This document shows, piece by piece, positions 41,905 through 51,424 of a stretch of DNA of 64,000 nucleotides. Origin of the DNA: Solimonas sp. SE-A11 (GTDB lineage: Bacteria; Pseudomonadota; Gammaproteobacteria; Nevskiales; Nevskiaceae); assembly GCF_030345715.1 (NCBI RefSeq), contig NZ_JAUASX010000004.1, positions 186,001 to 250,000 on the forward strand, given 5' to 3'. A program made the translations under genes and the position numbers. Under the pieces are notes generated by a model. That model was not told the origin of the DNA, did not search any database, and saw nothing but the letters and a program-made list of their open reading frames with translations. The stretch's first letter is position 1, and every line of letters begins with the position of its first letter.

Positions 41905-43853
41905 CTAAGTGCCTCAGGTGAAAGATTCTTGAAGTAGTCCAGCGACTGCGGGTTGGCCAGGGTGTCGGCGTTCCTGACCGGCCGGCCGTGGATCAGCTCG
42001 CGGACGGCGATTTCGGTGATTTTACCGCTGATCGTGCGCGGAACCTCGGGGCAGGCCAGGATCCGGGCCGGGACGTGCCGGGGGGTCAGGCCCGCGCGGA
42101 TGGCCCTGGCGATGCGGGCGCCCAGGTCCTCGCTCCACTCCACTCCCTCGCGCAGGCGCACGAACAGGATCACGCGGTCGTCGTTGTCCACCCGCTGGCC
42201 CACCACCACCGACTCCAGCACTTCCGGCTGGGTGTCCACCACGCGGTAGATCTCGGCGGTGCCGATACGCACGCCCCCGGGGTTCAGTGTGGCATCCGAG
42301 CGGCTCGAGATGACCAGGCCGCCATGCACGGTGAACTCGGCGCAATCGCCCTGGCACCAGACATCGGGAAAGCGCTCGAAGTACGCCGCCCGGTAGCGGC
42401 TGCCGTCCGGGTCGCCCCGGAAGGCCACCGGCATCGATGGAAAGGGCTTGGTACAGACCAGTTCGCCGGACTGGCCGCGCACCGGCTTGCCCAGCTCGTC
42501 GTAGACCTCCAGCGCCATGCCCAGGCCGGGGCCCTGGATCTCACCACGGAAGACCGGGCTCCAGGGGTTGCCTAGGGCGAAACAGGAGGCGATATCGGTG
42601 CCACCCGAGATCGACGCCAGTTGCAGGTCGCGCTTGATCGAGCCGTAGACGTAGTCGAACTGCTCTGCTCCCAGCGGCGAGCCGGTGGAGAGCAGCACGC
42701 GCAGGGCATCCAGCTTCACATGGTCCCTGGGCACCCAGCCGCTCTGTTCCAGCGCAGCGAGATACCTCGGGCTGGTGCCGAAATGCGTCAGCTGCTCGCG
42801 CTCGGCCATCTCCATCAGCACCTCGGGACCAGGGTGGAAGGGCGAGCCGTCGTAGAGCACCAGCGTGGCACCCACGGCCAGGCCCGACACCAGCCAGTTC
42901 CACATCATCCAGCCGCAAGAGGTGAAGAAGAACAGCCGGTCGCCGGTCTGCAGGTCGCCATGGAGCATGTGCTCCTTGAGGTGCTGCAGCAGCGTGCCGC
43001 CGGCACCGTGGACGATACACTTGGGCATGCCCGTGGTGCCGGAGGAGTACAGGATGTAAAGCGGGTGGTCGAAGGGCAGCTGGGCAAACTCCAGCTTGCC
43101 GTCGCCGCGGTAGGCGTCGAACAACACGCCTTGCTTCAATCCCGACAGCGTCGGCACCTCGTCCAGGTACGGAACCACCACCACGCGGCGCAGGCTTGGC
43201 AGCGCCGCCTCGATCCGCGCGACGCGCTCCATCGTGTCCATGGCCTTGCCGCCGTAGCGGTAGCCGTCGCAGACGATCAGCACCTTGGGGGCGATCTGGC
43301 CGAAGCGGTCGAGCACGCCGCTGAGCCCGAAATCCGGCGAGCAGGAGGTCCAGGTGGCGCCGAGACTGGTGGCGGCCAGCATGCCGGTCACCGCCTCGGC
43401 GCAGTTCGGCAGGAAGGCGGCAACGCGGTCGCCCGGCTCCACCCCGTCCTGCCTCAGGGCGGCCGCCAGGGCGCGCACGCGCTCCTGCAGTTCGGCATAC
43501 GAGATTTCACGGCGACGGCCACTTTCGTCGAGCGCGACCAGGGCCGCGGTGCTGTCATGGAAGCGCAGCAGGTTCTCGGCGAAATTCAGCCGCGCTCCCT
43601 CGAACCAGCGGGCGCCCGGCAGGCGGGAGGGGTCATCCAGCACCTGCATGTGCGGCTGACTGTAGCGCACGTCGCAGAATTTCCAGACCGTCTCCCAGAA
43701 CCGGGCGGGATCGGCCACCGACCATTGCCACAGGGCCTGGTAGTTCTCGCCGTCGCTGTCGAACAGGCCGGCATCGCGCAGGTAGTGGGCGTAAGCCCCC
43801 AGCGTGGTCGCCCCGCGCTGCAGGCGGCGCGGACTCCAGAGTGGTTCGGACAT
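41901..43853 (-). CDS. Acetoacetyl-CoA synthetase
   Basis: The 650-residue protein is an ANL-superfamily acyl-CoA ligase of the acetoacetate--CoA ligase group. Motifs: ACAS_N region ([30 protein letters not shown]), the AMP-binding P-loop [22 protein letters not shown] and [12 protein letters not shown] typical of AacS, the hinge [23 protein letters not shown] and the catalytic lysine in [17 protein letters not shown]. It activates acetoacetate (from ketone bodies or polyhydroxybutyrate breakdown) to acetoacetyl-CoA using ATP. It is coupled to gpmA by a four-base overlap, which is an unusual partner. Confidence 0.92.
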   Translation of the reverse strand: MSEPLWSPRRLQRGATTLGAYAHYLRDAGLFDSDGENYQALWQWSVADPARFWETVWKFCDVRYSQPHMQVLDDPSRLPGARWFEGARLNFAENLLRFHDSTAALVALDESGRRREISYAELQERVRALAAALRQDGVEPGDRVAAFLPNCAEAVTGMLAATSLGATWTSCSPDFGLSGVLDRFGQIAPKVLIVCDGYRYGGKAMDTMERVARIEAALPSLRRVVVVPYLDEVPTLSGLKQGVLFDAYRGDGKLEFAQLPFDHPLYILYSSGTTGMPKCIVHGAGGTLLQHLKEHMLHGDLQTGDRLFFFTSCGWMMWNWLVSGLAVGATLVLYDGSPFHPGPEVLMEMAEREQLTHFGTSPRYLAALEQSGWVPRDHVKLDALRVLLSTGSPLGAEQFDYVYGSIKRDLQLASISGGTDIASCFALGNPWSPVFRGEIQGPGLGMALEVYDELGKPVRGQSGELVCTKPFPSMPVAFRGDPDGSRYRAAYFERFPDVWCQGDCAEFTVHGGLVISSRSDATLNPGGVRIGTAEIYRVVDTQPEVLESVVVGQRVDNDDRVILFVRLREGVEWSEDLGARIARAIRAGLTPRHVPARILACPEVPRTISGKITEIAVRELIHGRPVRNADTLANPQSLDYFKNLSPEALR

Positions 43854-43883
43854 TGTTCCCTCCCCTGCTGCGCGCCTTGCCTC

Positions 43884-44408
43884 TCAGCCGAGATACTTGT
43901 TCTTGACCTTCACGTAGTTATCCGCGGAGTACTTCAGCGAGGCGATCTCATCGGCGGTCAGCTCGCGCGCCGCCTGGGCTGGGGCGCCGCGGTACAGCCA
44001 GCCGCTCTTGAGCGTCTTGCCTGGCGGCACGGTACTGCCCGCGGCGATCAGGACGTCGTCCTCCACCACAACCTTGTCCATCACGATCACGCCCATGCCG
44101 ATCAGGCAGCGGTTGCCGATGCGGCAGGCATGCAGGATCACACCGTGGCCGATGGTCACGTCGTCGCCGATCTGCAGGTCGGCTCCACCGGGGGAATAGG
44201 GGCCGTCATGGGTCACGTGCAGCACGGAATTGTCCTGAACGTTGCTGCGGGCACCGATGCGGATGCGGTTGACGTCGCCGCGGATCGACACCAGGGGCCA
44301 GACCGAGGCATCGTCACCCAGGGCCACGTCGCCGATGACCTGGGCGGAGGGGTCGATGTAGACGCGCTCGCCGACCTTCGGCCAGAGTCCCTGGAACGGC
44401 CGGATCAT
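43884..44408 (-). CDS. Gamma-carbonic anhydrase family protein (YrdA-like)
   Basis: The 174-residue protein is a left-handed beta-helix hexapeptide-repeat protein. Zinc-ligand histidines are in SVLHVTHDGP and in IGHGVILHAC (GHGxxLHAC), as in YrdA/CaiE-like gamma-carbonic anhydrases; the helix tail EIASLKYSADNYVKVKNKYLG closes the trimer. Many homologues lack measurable anhydrase activity. It overlaps the upstream esterase gene by four bases and lies 30 bases before the acetoacetyl-CoA synthetase gene. Confidence 0.9.
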   Translation of the reverse strand: MIRPFQGLWPKVGERVYIDPSAQVIGDVALGDDASVWPLVSIRGDVNRIRIGARSNVQDNSVLHVTHDGPYSPGGADLQIGDDVTIGHGVILHACRIGNRCLIGMGVIVMDKVVVEDDVLIAAGSTVPPGKTLKSGWLYRGAPAQAARELTADEIASLKYSADNYVKVKNKYLG

Positions 44409-45328
44409 GGCGAGGACAGCGGCACCGACTCGATCTCCAGCGGCATCGACTGGATGTCGGAAAGCGTGTTCGCCGAAGGACGCTGGTAGGTGGCCATGCG
44501 CTTGACGAACTCATCGACGTGATCGACCACGTCGGTGGAACCGCGCAGCACCGAACCGAAGGCGCCGATGATCAGCGTGTGGCTCATCTTGGGATAGATC
44601 ACTGTCTCCACCGGTCCGCCGGCATTGGCCACGGCCTTGGCCAGGCTGCGGGTGTTGTCCGGCCAGACGATCTGGTCGTTCTCGCCGTGCAGCAGCAGCA
44701 GCGGCGGGTTCTGGCCGTCGGCGAAGAAGATCGGCTGCGACTGCTCGAAGCGCTCAGGCGGGCCGAAGATGTCGCGCAGCACCGGATCGGTGATCGGCAG
44801 GAAATTGTAGGGGCCGGCCAGGCCGATCATGCCGCGCAGCCAGCTGCGCGAACCACCCACCTTCTTCAGGTAGCTCTCGTTCAGCGCCAGCATGGCGGCG
44901 ATGTGCGCGCCGGAGGAGTGCCCCATCACGAACAACTGTTCCGGATTACCGCCGTAGGCCGCGGCATTGTTCCTGGCCCACTTCACCGCCTGCGCACCGT
45001 CCTCGACAAAGGTCGGGAAGCGCACCTGCGGGTACTTCCGGTAGTTGGGCACCACGGCGACGATGCCGCGGGAGGCCAGTGCCTGGCCGACGAAGCGGTA
45101 TTCCTGCTTGTCACCCTCGCTCCAGCGTCCACCGTAGAAAAACACCACCACCGGGGCATTGCGCGCGCCCTCCGGAGTGTAGACATCCAGGGTCTGGCCC
45201 GACGTCGGGTCGTACGGCAGGTTCATCGCCTGGTTGTAGCCGGACGAGGGGGTGAAGGCGTTGAGGACGCCCGGACCGGTGCAGCCGGCCAACAGGACAA
45301 GGCAAAACAGGGGGATCAGCTTGCGCAC
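44405..45328 (-). CDS. Alpha/beta-hydrolase (carboxylesterase-like) lipoprotein
   Basis: The 307-residue precursor has a lipoprotein signal (PLFCLVLLAGC, Cys15). The hydrolase domain shows the oxyanion region VVFFYGGRW, the nucleophile elbow GHSSGAH, an acid in LLLHGENDQIVWPDN, and the catalytic His in PKMSHTL. It resembles the BD-FAE/esterase group that includes bacterial lipid and prenyl-ester hydrolases. It is envelope-attached. Its stop overlaps the gamma-carbonic anhydrase start (ATGA), so the two are cotranscribed. The substrate is unknown. Confidence 0.85.
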   Translation of the reverse strand: MRKLIPLFCLVLLAGCTGPGVLNAFTPSSGYNQAMNLPYDPTSGQTLDVYTPEGARNAPVVVFFYGGRWSEGDKQEYRFVGQALASRGIVAVVPNYRKYPQVRFPTFVEDGAQAVKWARNNAAAYGGNPEQLFVMGHSSGAHIAAMLALNESYLKKVGGSRSWLRGMIGLAGPYNFLPITDPVLRDIFGPPERFEQSQPIFFADGQNPPLLLLHGENDQIVWPDNTRSLAKAVANAGGPVETVIYPKMSHTLIIGAFGSVLRGSTDVVDHVDEFVKRMATYQRPSANTLSDIQSMPLEIESVPLSSP

Positions 45329-45467
45329 GGAAAAACCTTCTGGTTAGGCGGGTTTGTGCTGAAAATGAAGGGCGATATGGTAGCGCGGCAGGGCATTTTC
45401 ACGCATCCTTTGGGCCAAATTACGGACCCCGGACACCAGGGGCCGGTTCCACAGGGGCGGATAAAAC

Positions 45468-46040
45468 ATGATCGGCAGCTTCATCTGGCTGGCAGTGGCG
45501 GTCGCGGTACTGCTGTATGGCATCGTGATCTACAATGGCCTGGTCAGCCTCAAGCACGGCGTGACCAAGGCCTGGAGCAACATCGACGTGCTGCTCAAGC
45601 AGCGCCACGACGAGCTGCCCAAGCTGGTGGAGACCTGCAAGCAGTACATGCAGTTCGAGCGTGACACGCTGGAAAAGGTCATGAAGGCCCGTTCCGGCGC
45701 CCAGACCGCCCGGGAAGCCGGCGACGTCAAGGGCGTGGGTGCCGCCGAGGGCCTGATGCGGGCCGGCCTGGGCGGCATCGTCGCCACGGTGGAGGCCTAT
45801 CCCGAGCTGAAGGCCAACCAGTCGATCCAGCAGCTGCTGGGTCGCATCACCGGCCTGGAGAACGCCATCTCCGACCGCCGTGAGTTCTACAACGAGACGG
45901 TCAACGTCAACAACGTGCGTATCGAGCAGTTCCCGGATGTCATCGTCGCCCGGCTGGCCGGCTTCAAGTCCGCCGTGCTGCTGGAGTTCTCCGAAGAGGA
46001 GAAGCGCGATGTCGATGTGAAGGCCCTGTTCAACTCCTGA
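45468..46040 (+). CDS. LemA family protein
   Basis: The 190-residue protein has an N-terminal membrane span (FIWLAVAVAVLLYGIVIYN) and the LemA helical bundle: NGLVSLKHGVTKAWSNIDVLLKQRHDELPKLVETCKQYMQFE, then RREFYNETVNVNNVRIEQFPD. LemA proteins are membrane-anchored coiled bundles of unknown biochemical role, often paired with a GIDE-type membrane protein, as here (49 bases downstream). The upstream region contains TATGGT, a weak -10 candidate. Confidence 0.93.
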   Translation: MIGSFIWLAVAVAVLLYGIVIYNGLVSLKHGVTKAWSNIDVLLKQRHDELPKLVETCKQYMQFERDTLEKVMKARSGAQTAREAGDVKGVGAAEGLMRAGLGGIVATVEAYPELKANQSIQQLLGRITGLENAISDRREFYNETVNVNNVRIEQFPDVIVARLAGFKSAVLLEFSEEEKRDVDVKALFNS

Positions 46041-46089
46041 CGCGGTCTACCGGCGCGGCCGCGACCCGCCGGCCGCCTCGCCCCCTCCG

Positions 46090-47040
46090 ATGATCGCCTT
46101 CCTGCAAGAGCTCGCCGGCAGCCTGCGCCACGCCGACGCCGGGCACTTCTGGTTCTGGACCCTGCTCGCTGCCGCCGGCGCCTCTGTCCTGTTCGCACTC
46201 GCCTTCCGCTACCTGCGCCACTCGCGGCTGATCCAGGACACGCCGGTATCACGCATCCGCTCGGCCGCACAGGGCTACGTGCGCCTGCAGGGCCACGCGC
46301 GCCTGCTGCCGGGCCCGGAAATCCACTCGCCGCTGAGCGGCGTCCGCTGCTGCTGGTGGTGGTACCGCATCGAGCGCCAGGAGACGACCTACCGCAACGG
46401 CAAACGCAGCACCGAATGGGTCACGGTGGAAGCCGAGACCAGCGGCGAACTGTTCCAGCTGACCGACGAGACCGGCGACTGCATCGTCGACCCCGCCGGC
46501 GCCACGGTATATCCCAGCCTGGAGCGCCAATGGCGCGGCCGCACGCAGCGCCCGGAGGGGCCGCCGGTGGGCAGGCGCTGGTTCGGCGGCGGCGATTACC
46601 GCTACAGCGAGAAGCTGCTGCAGTTCGGCGACTACCTGCTGGCGCTCGGCCAGTTCCGCTCGCAGAGCGATGCACCGCAGTTCGACACCGCCACCGAGCT
46701 GCGTGAACTGCTGGCCGAATGGAAGCGCGACCGGGAGGCCCTGCTCGGGCGCTTCGACGCCGACGGCAACGGCGAGATCGACGCGCAGGAATGGGAGACC
46801 GTGCGCCGCGCCGCGATGGATGCGGTGCGCGGGCGCCAACTGGAACGCTCGCTGGATCCCGACATCCACGTGCTGGACCGCAGCCGCGACGGCCGCCCCT
46901 TCCTGCTGTCCACGCTCAGCGCCGCACAGTTGCTACGGCGTCAGCGCTGGTGGATATTTTTTAGCCTCCTGGGCTTCCTGGCCCTGGGCTGCGCCACGGT
47001 TTTCGCCCTGCAGGCCCGGGGCTTGGTCGGCGGTGGATGA
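46090..47040 (+). CDS. GIDE-domain membrane protein with an EF-hand
   Basis: The 316-residue protein has membrane segments near residues 21-40 and 291-312. Between them, about residues 55-190 resemble the GIDE domain (PF12483, known from MUL1/GIDE-like proteins): GYVRLQGHARLLPGPEIHSPLSGVRCCWWWYRIE, then FQLTDETGDCIVDPAGA and YSEKLLQFGDYLLALG. A canonical 12-residue EF-hand loop (DADGNGEIDAQE, 223-234, Asp/Asp/Asn/Glu/Asp/Glu at the coordinating positions) follows, which suggests calcium binding. It lies downstream of lemA; the LemA-GIDE pairing recurs in bacteria, probably as a membrane-surface complex. No RING domain is present, so ubiquitin ligase activity is not expected. Confidence 0.82.
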   Translation: MIAFLQELAGSLRHADAGHFWFWTLLAAAGASVLFALAFRYLRHSRLIQDTPVSRIRSAAQGYVRLQGHARLLPGPEIHSPLSGVRCCWWWYRIERQETTYRNGKRSTEWVTVEAETSGELFQLTDETGDCIVDPAGATVYPSLERQWRGRTQRPEGPPVGRRWFGGGDYRYSEKLLQFGDYLLALGQFRSQSDAPQFDTATELRELLAEWKRDREALLGRFDADGNGEIDAQEWETVRRAAMDAVRGRQLERSLDPDIHVLDRSRDGRPFLLSTLSAAQLLRRQRWWIFFSLLGFLALGCATVFALQARGLVGGG

Positions 47041-47100
47041 TGATTAAATTATTTACTTTATTTATTAAAGTATATATAAAATCACATTGAATCTCAGTAC
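47041..47100. other. Strongly AT-rich segment after the GIDE gene
   Basis: About four fifths of the bases from 47041 to 47090 are A or T, in sharp contrast to the surroundings. It contains TTTATTAAAGTATATATAAA. It lies in the 198-base gap before prlC and could hold a promoter with an UP element. No gene or terminator hairpin is seen in the gap. Confidence 0.55.
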
Positions 47101-47238
47101 AGCCGTCCTGGCACCCCGCTAAATTCCCCCCCGAAACAACCCTCTGCGGAAATGGCCGCGACGAGGTCTCGTGCCGGGGCCTTGAAGGGGGGGACAATAG
47201 GGCCCAAGTTGAAGCTTCCCTTGTACCCCACGAGAACC

Positions 47239-49290
47239 ATGACCAACCCCCTGCTGGCTGCCGCGGGCCTCACGCCCCTCCCCGTCTTCGACCAGGTCCT
47301 GCCGGCGCATGCCGAGCCGGCGATCGACGCCGTGCTGGCGCAGAACCGTGAAGAAGTGCAGGCGCTGCTGGCCAACAACACGCAGCCCAGCTGGGACAGC
47401 CTGATCGAGCCGCTGGAGGAGATGGGCGACCGCGTGCACCGTGCCTGGGGCCCGGTATCGCACCTGTTCAGCGTCACCAGCACCGCCGAGTGGCGCGCCG
47501 CCTTCAACGCCTGCCTGCCCAAGGTCACCGAGTACGGCATCGAGCTGTCGCAGTCCGAGCCGATGTACCGTGCCTACCAGGCCCTGGCCGACAGCGCCGA
47601 GTTCAAGACCTACGGCTTCGCCCGCCGCAAGGTGGTCAACGACGCCCTGCGTGACTTCAAGCTCTCCGGCATCGCCCTGCCGGCGGAGCAGAAGGCGCGC
47701 TACAAGGACATCAGCCTGCGCCTGTCGGAACTCCAGACCAAGTTCGAAGAGAACCTGATGGACGCGATCCAGGCCTGGAGCAAGCCAGTCACGGACGGCT
47801 CGCTGCTGGACGGCATGACCGAGGCCGCCAGGCAGTCCGCGGCCGACAAGGCCAGGTCCAAGGGCCTGGAAGGCTGGCTGCTGACGCTGGACTTCCCCAG
47901 CTACGACGCCGTCATCACCTACGCCAACAACCGCGAGCTGCGCCGCGAGTTGTACGAGGCCTACGCCACGCGCGCCTCCAGCCAGGGCCCGCTGGCCGGG
48001 CAGTTCGACAACACCGAGCTGATGGAAGAGATCCTCAAGCTGCGCCACGAGCAGGCGCAACTGCTGGGCTACCGCAACTTCGCCGAGGTCTCGGTGGCCA
48101 CCAAGATGGCCGAGTCCCCGGACGAGGTGGAGAAGTTCCTGCTGGACCTGGCCACGCGCGCCAAGCCGCGCGCCCAGGCCGAGGTCGATGAACTCAAGGC
48201 CTTCGCCAACCAGCTCGACGGCCTGAACGACCTCCAGCCCTGGGACTCGCCCTACTACGCCGAGAAGCTCAAGGAGCAGAAGCTCGGCCTGTCCGAAGAG
48301 GAATTGCGCCCCTACTTCCCGCTGCCGGGTGTGGTGCAGGGCATGTTCGACCTGGTGGAGCGCATCTACGGCATCCGTGTGGAGAAGGCCGAGGGCGTGC
48401 CGGTCTGGCATGCCGACGTGACCACCTACGCGCTGAAGAACGCCGAGGGCCGCGCGTTCGGCATGTTCTACCTGGACCCCTACGCCCGCCCGGAAAAGCG
48501 CAGCGGCGCCTGGATGGACGAATGCGTCAACCGCCGCCGCACCGCCTCGGGCCTGCAGCAGCCGGTGGCCTATCTCGTGTGCAACTTCACGCCGCCGCTG
48601 CCGGGCCAGCCCGCGCTGCTGACGCACGACGAAGCCCTGACCCTGTTCCACGAATTCGGCCACGGCCTGCACCACCTGCTGACTCAGGTCGACGAGGCCT
48701 CGGTGGCCGGCATCCACGGCGTGGCCTGGGATGCGGTGGAGCTGCCGAGCCAGTTCATGGAGAACTGGTGCTACGACCCCGCCACCCTGCGCGGTTTCGC
48801 GCGGCACTGGCAGACCGGCGCGCCGATGCCGGAGGAGATGATCGCCAAGCTGCGCGGCAGCCGCTCCTTCCTCACCGGCCTGGCCAACGTGCGGCAGATC
48901 GAGTTCTCCCTGTTCGACCTGCGCCTGCACCGCGACTACGACCCGGCCCAGGGCTCTCGCGTGTTGGAAACGCTGGACGCCGTGCGCGACATCGTCGCTG
49001 TGATGCGCCCGCCGTCGTTCAACCGCATGCCCTGGAGCTTCAGCCACATCTTCGCCGGCGGTTACGCCGCGGGCTACTACAGCTACAAGTGGGCCGAGGT
49101 GCTGTCGGCCGACGCTTTCGCCGCGTTCGAGGAGAGCAACTTCGCGCCCGAGACCGGGCACAAGTTCCGCGACACGATCCTGGCGCAGGGCGGCTCCAAG
49201 GAAGCCATGGAGCTGTTCGTGGAGTTCCGCGGCCGCAAGCCCAGCATCGAGCCGCTGCTGCGGCACACGGGGCTGCAGGAAGCGGCCTGA
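47239..49290 (+). CDS. prlC: Oligopeptidase A (M3 metallopeptidase)
   Basis: The 683-residue enzyme matches PrlC (680 in E. coli). The ATG at 47239 gives the usual N-terminus MTNPLL; the frame upstream is open but not coding. The zinc motif HEFGHGLHH is at about residues 471-479 and the third ligand is in VEFRG-distant VELPSQFMENW (glutamate of E-L-P-S-Q). It degrades short peptides, including cleaved signal peptides, in the cytoplasm. A composite hairpin follows the stop, before xthA. Confidence 0.95.
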   Translation: MTNPLLAAAGLTPLPVFDQVLPAHAEPAIDAVLAQNREEVQALLANNTQPSWDSLIEPLEEMGDRVHRAWGPVSHLFSVTSTAEWRAAFNACLPKVTEYGIELSQSEPMYRAYQALADSAEFKTYGFARRKVVNDALRDFKLSGIALPAEQKARYKDISLRLSELQTKFEENLMDAIQAWSKPVTDGSLLDGMTEAARQSAADKARSKGLEGWLLTLDFPSYDAVITYANNRELRRELYEAYATRASSQGPLAGQFDNTELMEEILKLRHEQAQLLGYRNFAEVSVATKMAESPDEVEKFLLDLATRAKPRAQAEVDELKAFANQLDGLNDLQPWDSPYYAEKLKEQKLGLSEEELRPYFPLPGVVQGMFDLVERIYGIRVEKAEGVPVWHADVTTYALKNAEGRAFGMFYLDPYARPEKRSGAWMDECVNRRRTASGLQQPVAYLVCNFTPPLPGQPALLTHDEALTLFHEFGHGLHHLLTQVDEASVAGIHGVAWDAVELPSQFMENWCYDPATLRGFARHWQTGAPMPEEMIAKLRGSRSFLTGLANVRQIEFSLFDLRLHRDYDPAQGSRVLETLDAVRDIVAVMRPPSFNRMPWSFSHIFAGGYAAGYYSYKWAEVLSADAFAAFEESNFAPETGHKFRDTILAQGGSKEAMELFVEFRGRKPSIEPLLRHTGLQEAA

Positions 49291-49355
49291 GTCACGGTGG
49301 TACCCGCCCGCTCCTTCCGGGAGCGCGCGGCAAGATTTTGCAGTGGGCTAGCCCT

Positions 49356-49410
49356 CTCTGCCGCAAACAGGGATTTCCTCCGATCCCGCGGCAGAGGGGG
49401 TTTTGCTCTT
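49356..49410 (+). terminator. Composite terminator-type hairpin between prlC and xthA
   Basis: Outer stem CTCTGCCGC (49356-49364) / GCGGCAGAG (49388-49396), inner stem GGGAT (49370-49374) / ATCCC (49383-49387), then GGGGTTTTGCTCTTTT. This is suitable for rho-independent termination after prlC. Confidence 0.7.
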
Positions 49411-49449
49411 TTGGGTAGACTTCACGCTCCGCCCGACCCATCCCTGCCC

Positions 49450-50217
49450 ATGAAGATCGCCTCCTGGAACGTCAACAGCCTGCGTGTCCGCCTGCCTCAC
49501 CTGCTGGACTGGCTGAAAGCCGCCGAGCCCGACGTGGTCGGCATCCAGGAAACCAAGTGCGTGGACGAGCAGTTCCCTTTCGCGGAACTGGAAGCCGCCG
49601 GCTACTTCGCCGCGCACAACGGCCAGAAGACCTACAACGGCGTGGCCCTGCTGTCGCGCCAGCCCCTGGTCGACGTCTGCCGCGACATGGAGTGCTTCGC
49701 CGACGAGCAGCGCCGCGTCATCGCCGCCACGGTCGGCGGGGTCCGGGTGGTCAATGTCTACGTGGTCAACGGCCAGGCCGTGGGCAGCGAGAAGTACGAG
49801 TACAAGCTGCGCTGGCTCGCCGGCCTGCGCCAGTACCTGGAGGCAGAACTCCAGAAATATCCGAAGCTGGCGGTCACCGGTGACTACAACATCGCCCCTG
49901 CCCCGGAGGACACGCACGATCCCGCGGTCTGGGAAGGCGGCATCCTCTGCTCTGAACCCGAGCGCGCCGCCTTCCGCGCCCTGCTGGACCTGGGCCTGAA
50001 GGACAGTTTCCGCCTGTTCGATCACCCCCCGGGAACCTTCACCTGGTGGGACTACCGGCAGGCCGGCTTCCGCCGCAACCTGGGCCTGCGCATCGACCAC
50101 GTGCTGCTCTCGGAACCCTTGGCCGCCGCCTGCACCGGCGTGCAGGTCCACCTGGAACCCCGGCGCCTGGAACGTCCGTCGGACCATGCCCCGGTCGTGT
50201 CGGAATTCACAGTCTGA
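49450..50217 (+). CDS. xthA: Exodeoxyribonuclease III
   Basis: The 255-residue protein starts at the ATG at 49450, giving MKIASWNVNSLRVRL. It shows the metal/catalytic motifs of the ExoIII/APE1 fold: WNVNSLR, IQETK, GVALLSR, TGDYNIAPAPEDTHDP, FTWWDYRQAGFRRNLGLRIDH and PSDHAPV. It is an AP endonuclease and 3'-repair exonuclease in base excision repair. It is monocistronic, behind the hairpin that follows prlC. Confidence 0.95.
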   Translation: MKIASWNVNSLRVRLPHLLDWLKAAEPDVVGIQETKCVDEQFPFAELEAAGYFAAHNGQKTYNGVALLSRQPLVDVCRDMECFADEQRRVIAATVGGVRVVNVYVVNGQAVGSEKYEYKLRWLAGLRQYLEAELQKYPKLAVTGDYNIAPAPEDTHDPAVWEGGILCSEPERAAFRALLDLGLKDSFRLFDHPPGTFTWWDYRQAGFRRNLGLRIDHVLLSEPLAAACTGVQVHLEPRRLERPSDHAPVVSEFTV

Positions 50218-50234
50218 ATGTGAGCCCCATCACG

Positions 50235-50284
50235 TATTCAGGGGATGGGGACAGGGATATGATGGCTCATGAAACCCCTGAATA
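50235..50284 (+). promoter_or_regulatory. 10-base inverted repeat in the leader of the HD-domain gene
   Basis: TATTCAGGGG at 50235-50244 and CCCCTGAATA at 50275-50284 flank 30 bases that include GATATGAT, a -10-like box. The second arm ends six bases before the ribosome-binding site AGGAG (50291-50295). It could be an operator or an mRNA stem affecting the site's accessibility. Confidence 0.45.
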
Positions 50285-50299
50285 GGGGTGAGGAGCCCG

Positions 50300-51313
50300 A
50301 TGAGTCTTCTGCGGAAGAGGCGCAACCACTACGACGTCACCGACACCGTCCGGATTTCGCATCCGGACGAGGTGCGGGATGCCGTCTGCGGCATCGTGGG
50401 AGCGCTCTATCCCGGCATGGACCTGAAGCCCCTGCACAAGGCTTTCGACGTCTTCACCCGCCTCTACGCCGGCACCCTGCCCGGCTACATGGGCTGCGAC
50501 ACCTGGTACCACGATGCCCAGCACAGCCTGGACTGCGCGCTGGCCATGGCCCGCCTGCTGGACGGCCACGAGCGCAACGTACCGGTGGCTCAGCGCCTCG
50601 GCGAGCGCCGCACCCAGCTGGGCATCCTGATCGCGCTGTTCCACGATGCCGGCTACATCCGCCGCAGCAGCGACAGTGCCTGGAACGGCGCCGAGTTCAC
50701 TCTCAACCACGTCCACCGCAGCGGCGAGTTCCTGGCCGATTTCCTGCCCCAGGTGGGCTTCGGCGACGCCGCCGAGCTGACGCGCCAGGTGGTGCACTTC
50801 ACCGGCTACGAGATCGCGCTGGACAAGATCCGCGTGCGCCACCCCAAGGACCGCATGCTCGGCTTCATGCTGGGCAGCGCCGACATCATCGCGCAGACCT
50901 CCGACCGCTGTTACCTGGAGAAGTGCAAGACCTACCTGTTCCGCGAGTTCGTGATCTGCGGCATGGCCGGCCCCGGCATCCCGGGCGGACCCAAGGTCAT
51001 GTACCCCCAGGTGGAAGACCTGCTGCGCAACACGCCGGAGTTCAACAAGAAGCTCTGGGAAGAACGCCTCGACGGCTACTTCCAGGGCGTGTACCACTAC
51101 ATGGACCACCACTTCGGCGGCCATAACCCCTACGTCGAGCAGATCGACGAGCACCTGCGCCTGATCCGGCGCCTGGGCAAGAGCGGTCGCTTCGACCGCC
51201 TGTCACGCCGCCCCCAGGCCATCGCCGCCCAGGAGCTGCGCGAGATCGCCGGGCTCAATCCGCCACCGGCTTCCTCGAAGAAGCCGCGCGGAGAGATGCG
51301 GCGCGCGGCCTAA
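50300..51313 (+). CDS. HD-domain protein, putative phosphohydrolase
   Basis: The 337-residue cytoplasmic protein starts at the ATG at 50300 behind AGGAG. A helical HD superfamily domain is indicated by WYHDAQHSLDCALAMARLL and by ALFHDAGYIRR (the HD pair), with further histidines in HRSGEF and VVHFTGYE. HD domains usually bind two metals and hydrolyse phosphoesters such as cyclic nucleotides. The C-terminal region (FGGHNPYVEQIDEHLRLIRRLGKSGRF) and the tail rich in Arg/Pro/Ser carry no recognised domain. No GYP motif of c-di-GMP phosphodiesterases is seen. It is a single gene; the substrate is unknown. Confidence 0.78.
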   Translation: MSLLRKRRNHYDVTDTVRISHPDEVRDAVCGIVGALYPGMDLKPLHKAFDVFTRLYAGTLPGYMGCDTWYHDAQHSLDCALAMARLLDGHERNVPVAQRLGERRTQLGILIALFHDAGYIRRSSDSAWNGAEFTLNHVHRSGEFLADFLPQVGFGDAAELTRQVVHFTGYEIALDKIRVRHPKDRMLGFMLGSADIIAQTSDRCYLEKCKTYLFREFVICGMAGPGIPGGPKVMYPQVEDLLRNTPEFNKKLWEERLDGYFQGVYHYMDHHFGGHNPYVEQIDEHLRLIRRLGKSGRFDRLSRRPQAIAAQELREIAGLNPPPASSKKPRGEMRRAA

Positions 51314-51424
51314 GCTTCAACGGGGCTTCAACACGCCTCCGGATTCAGCCAGACGTCCAAGTTCAGCCAGGCTCCGCCCTGGCTTCCATCGAAGCGCCCG
51401 GACGTTCATACAAAACCGTTCAAA

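Noticed and set aside
47119-49266. 715-codon open frame antisense to prlC
   Set aside because: Mirror of a strongly conserved metallopeptidase gene, no domain recognised.
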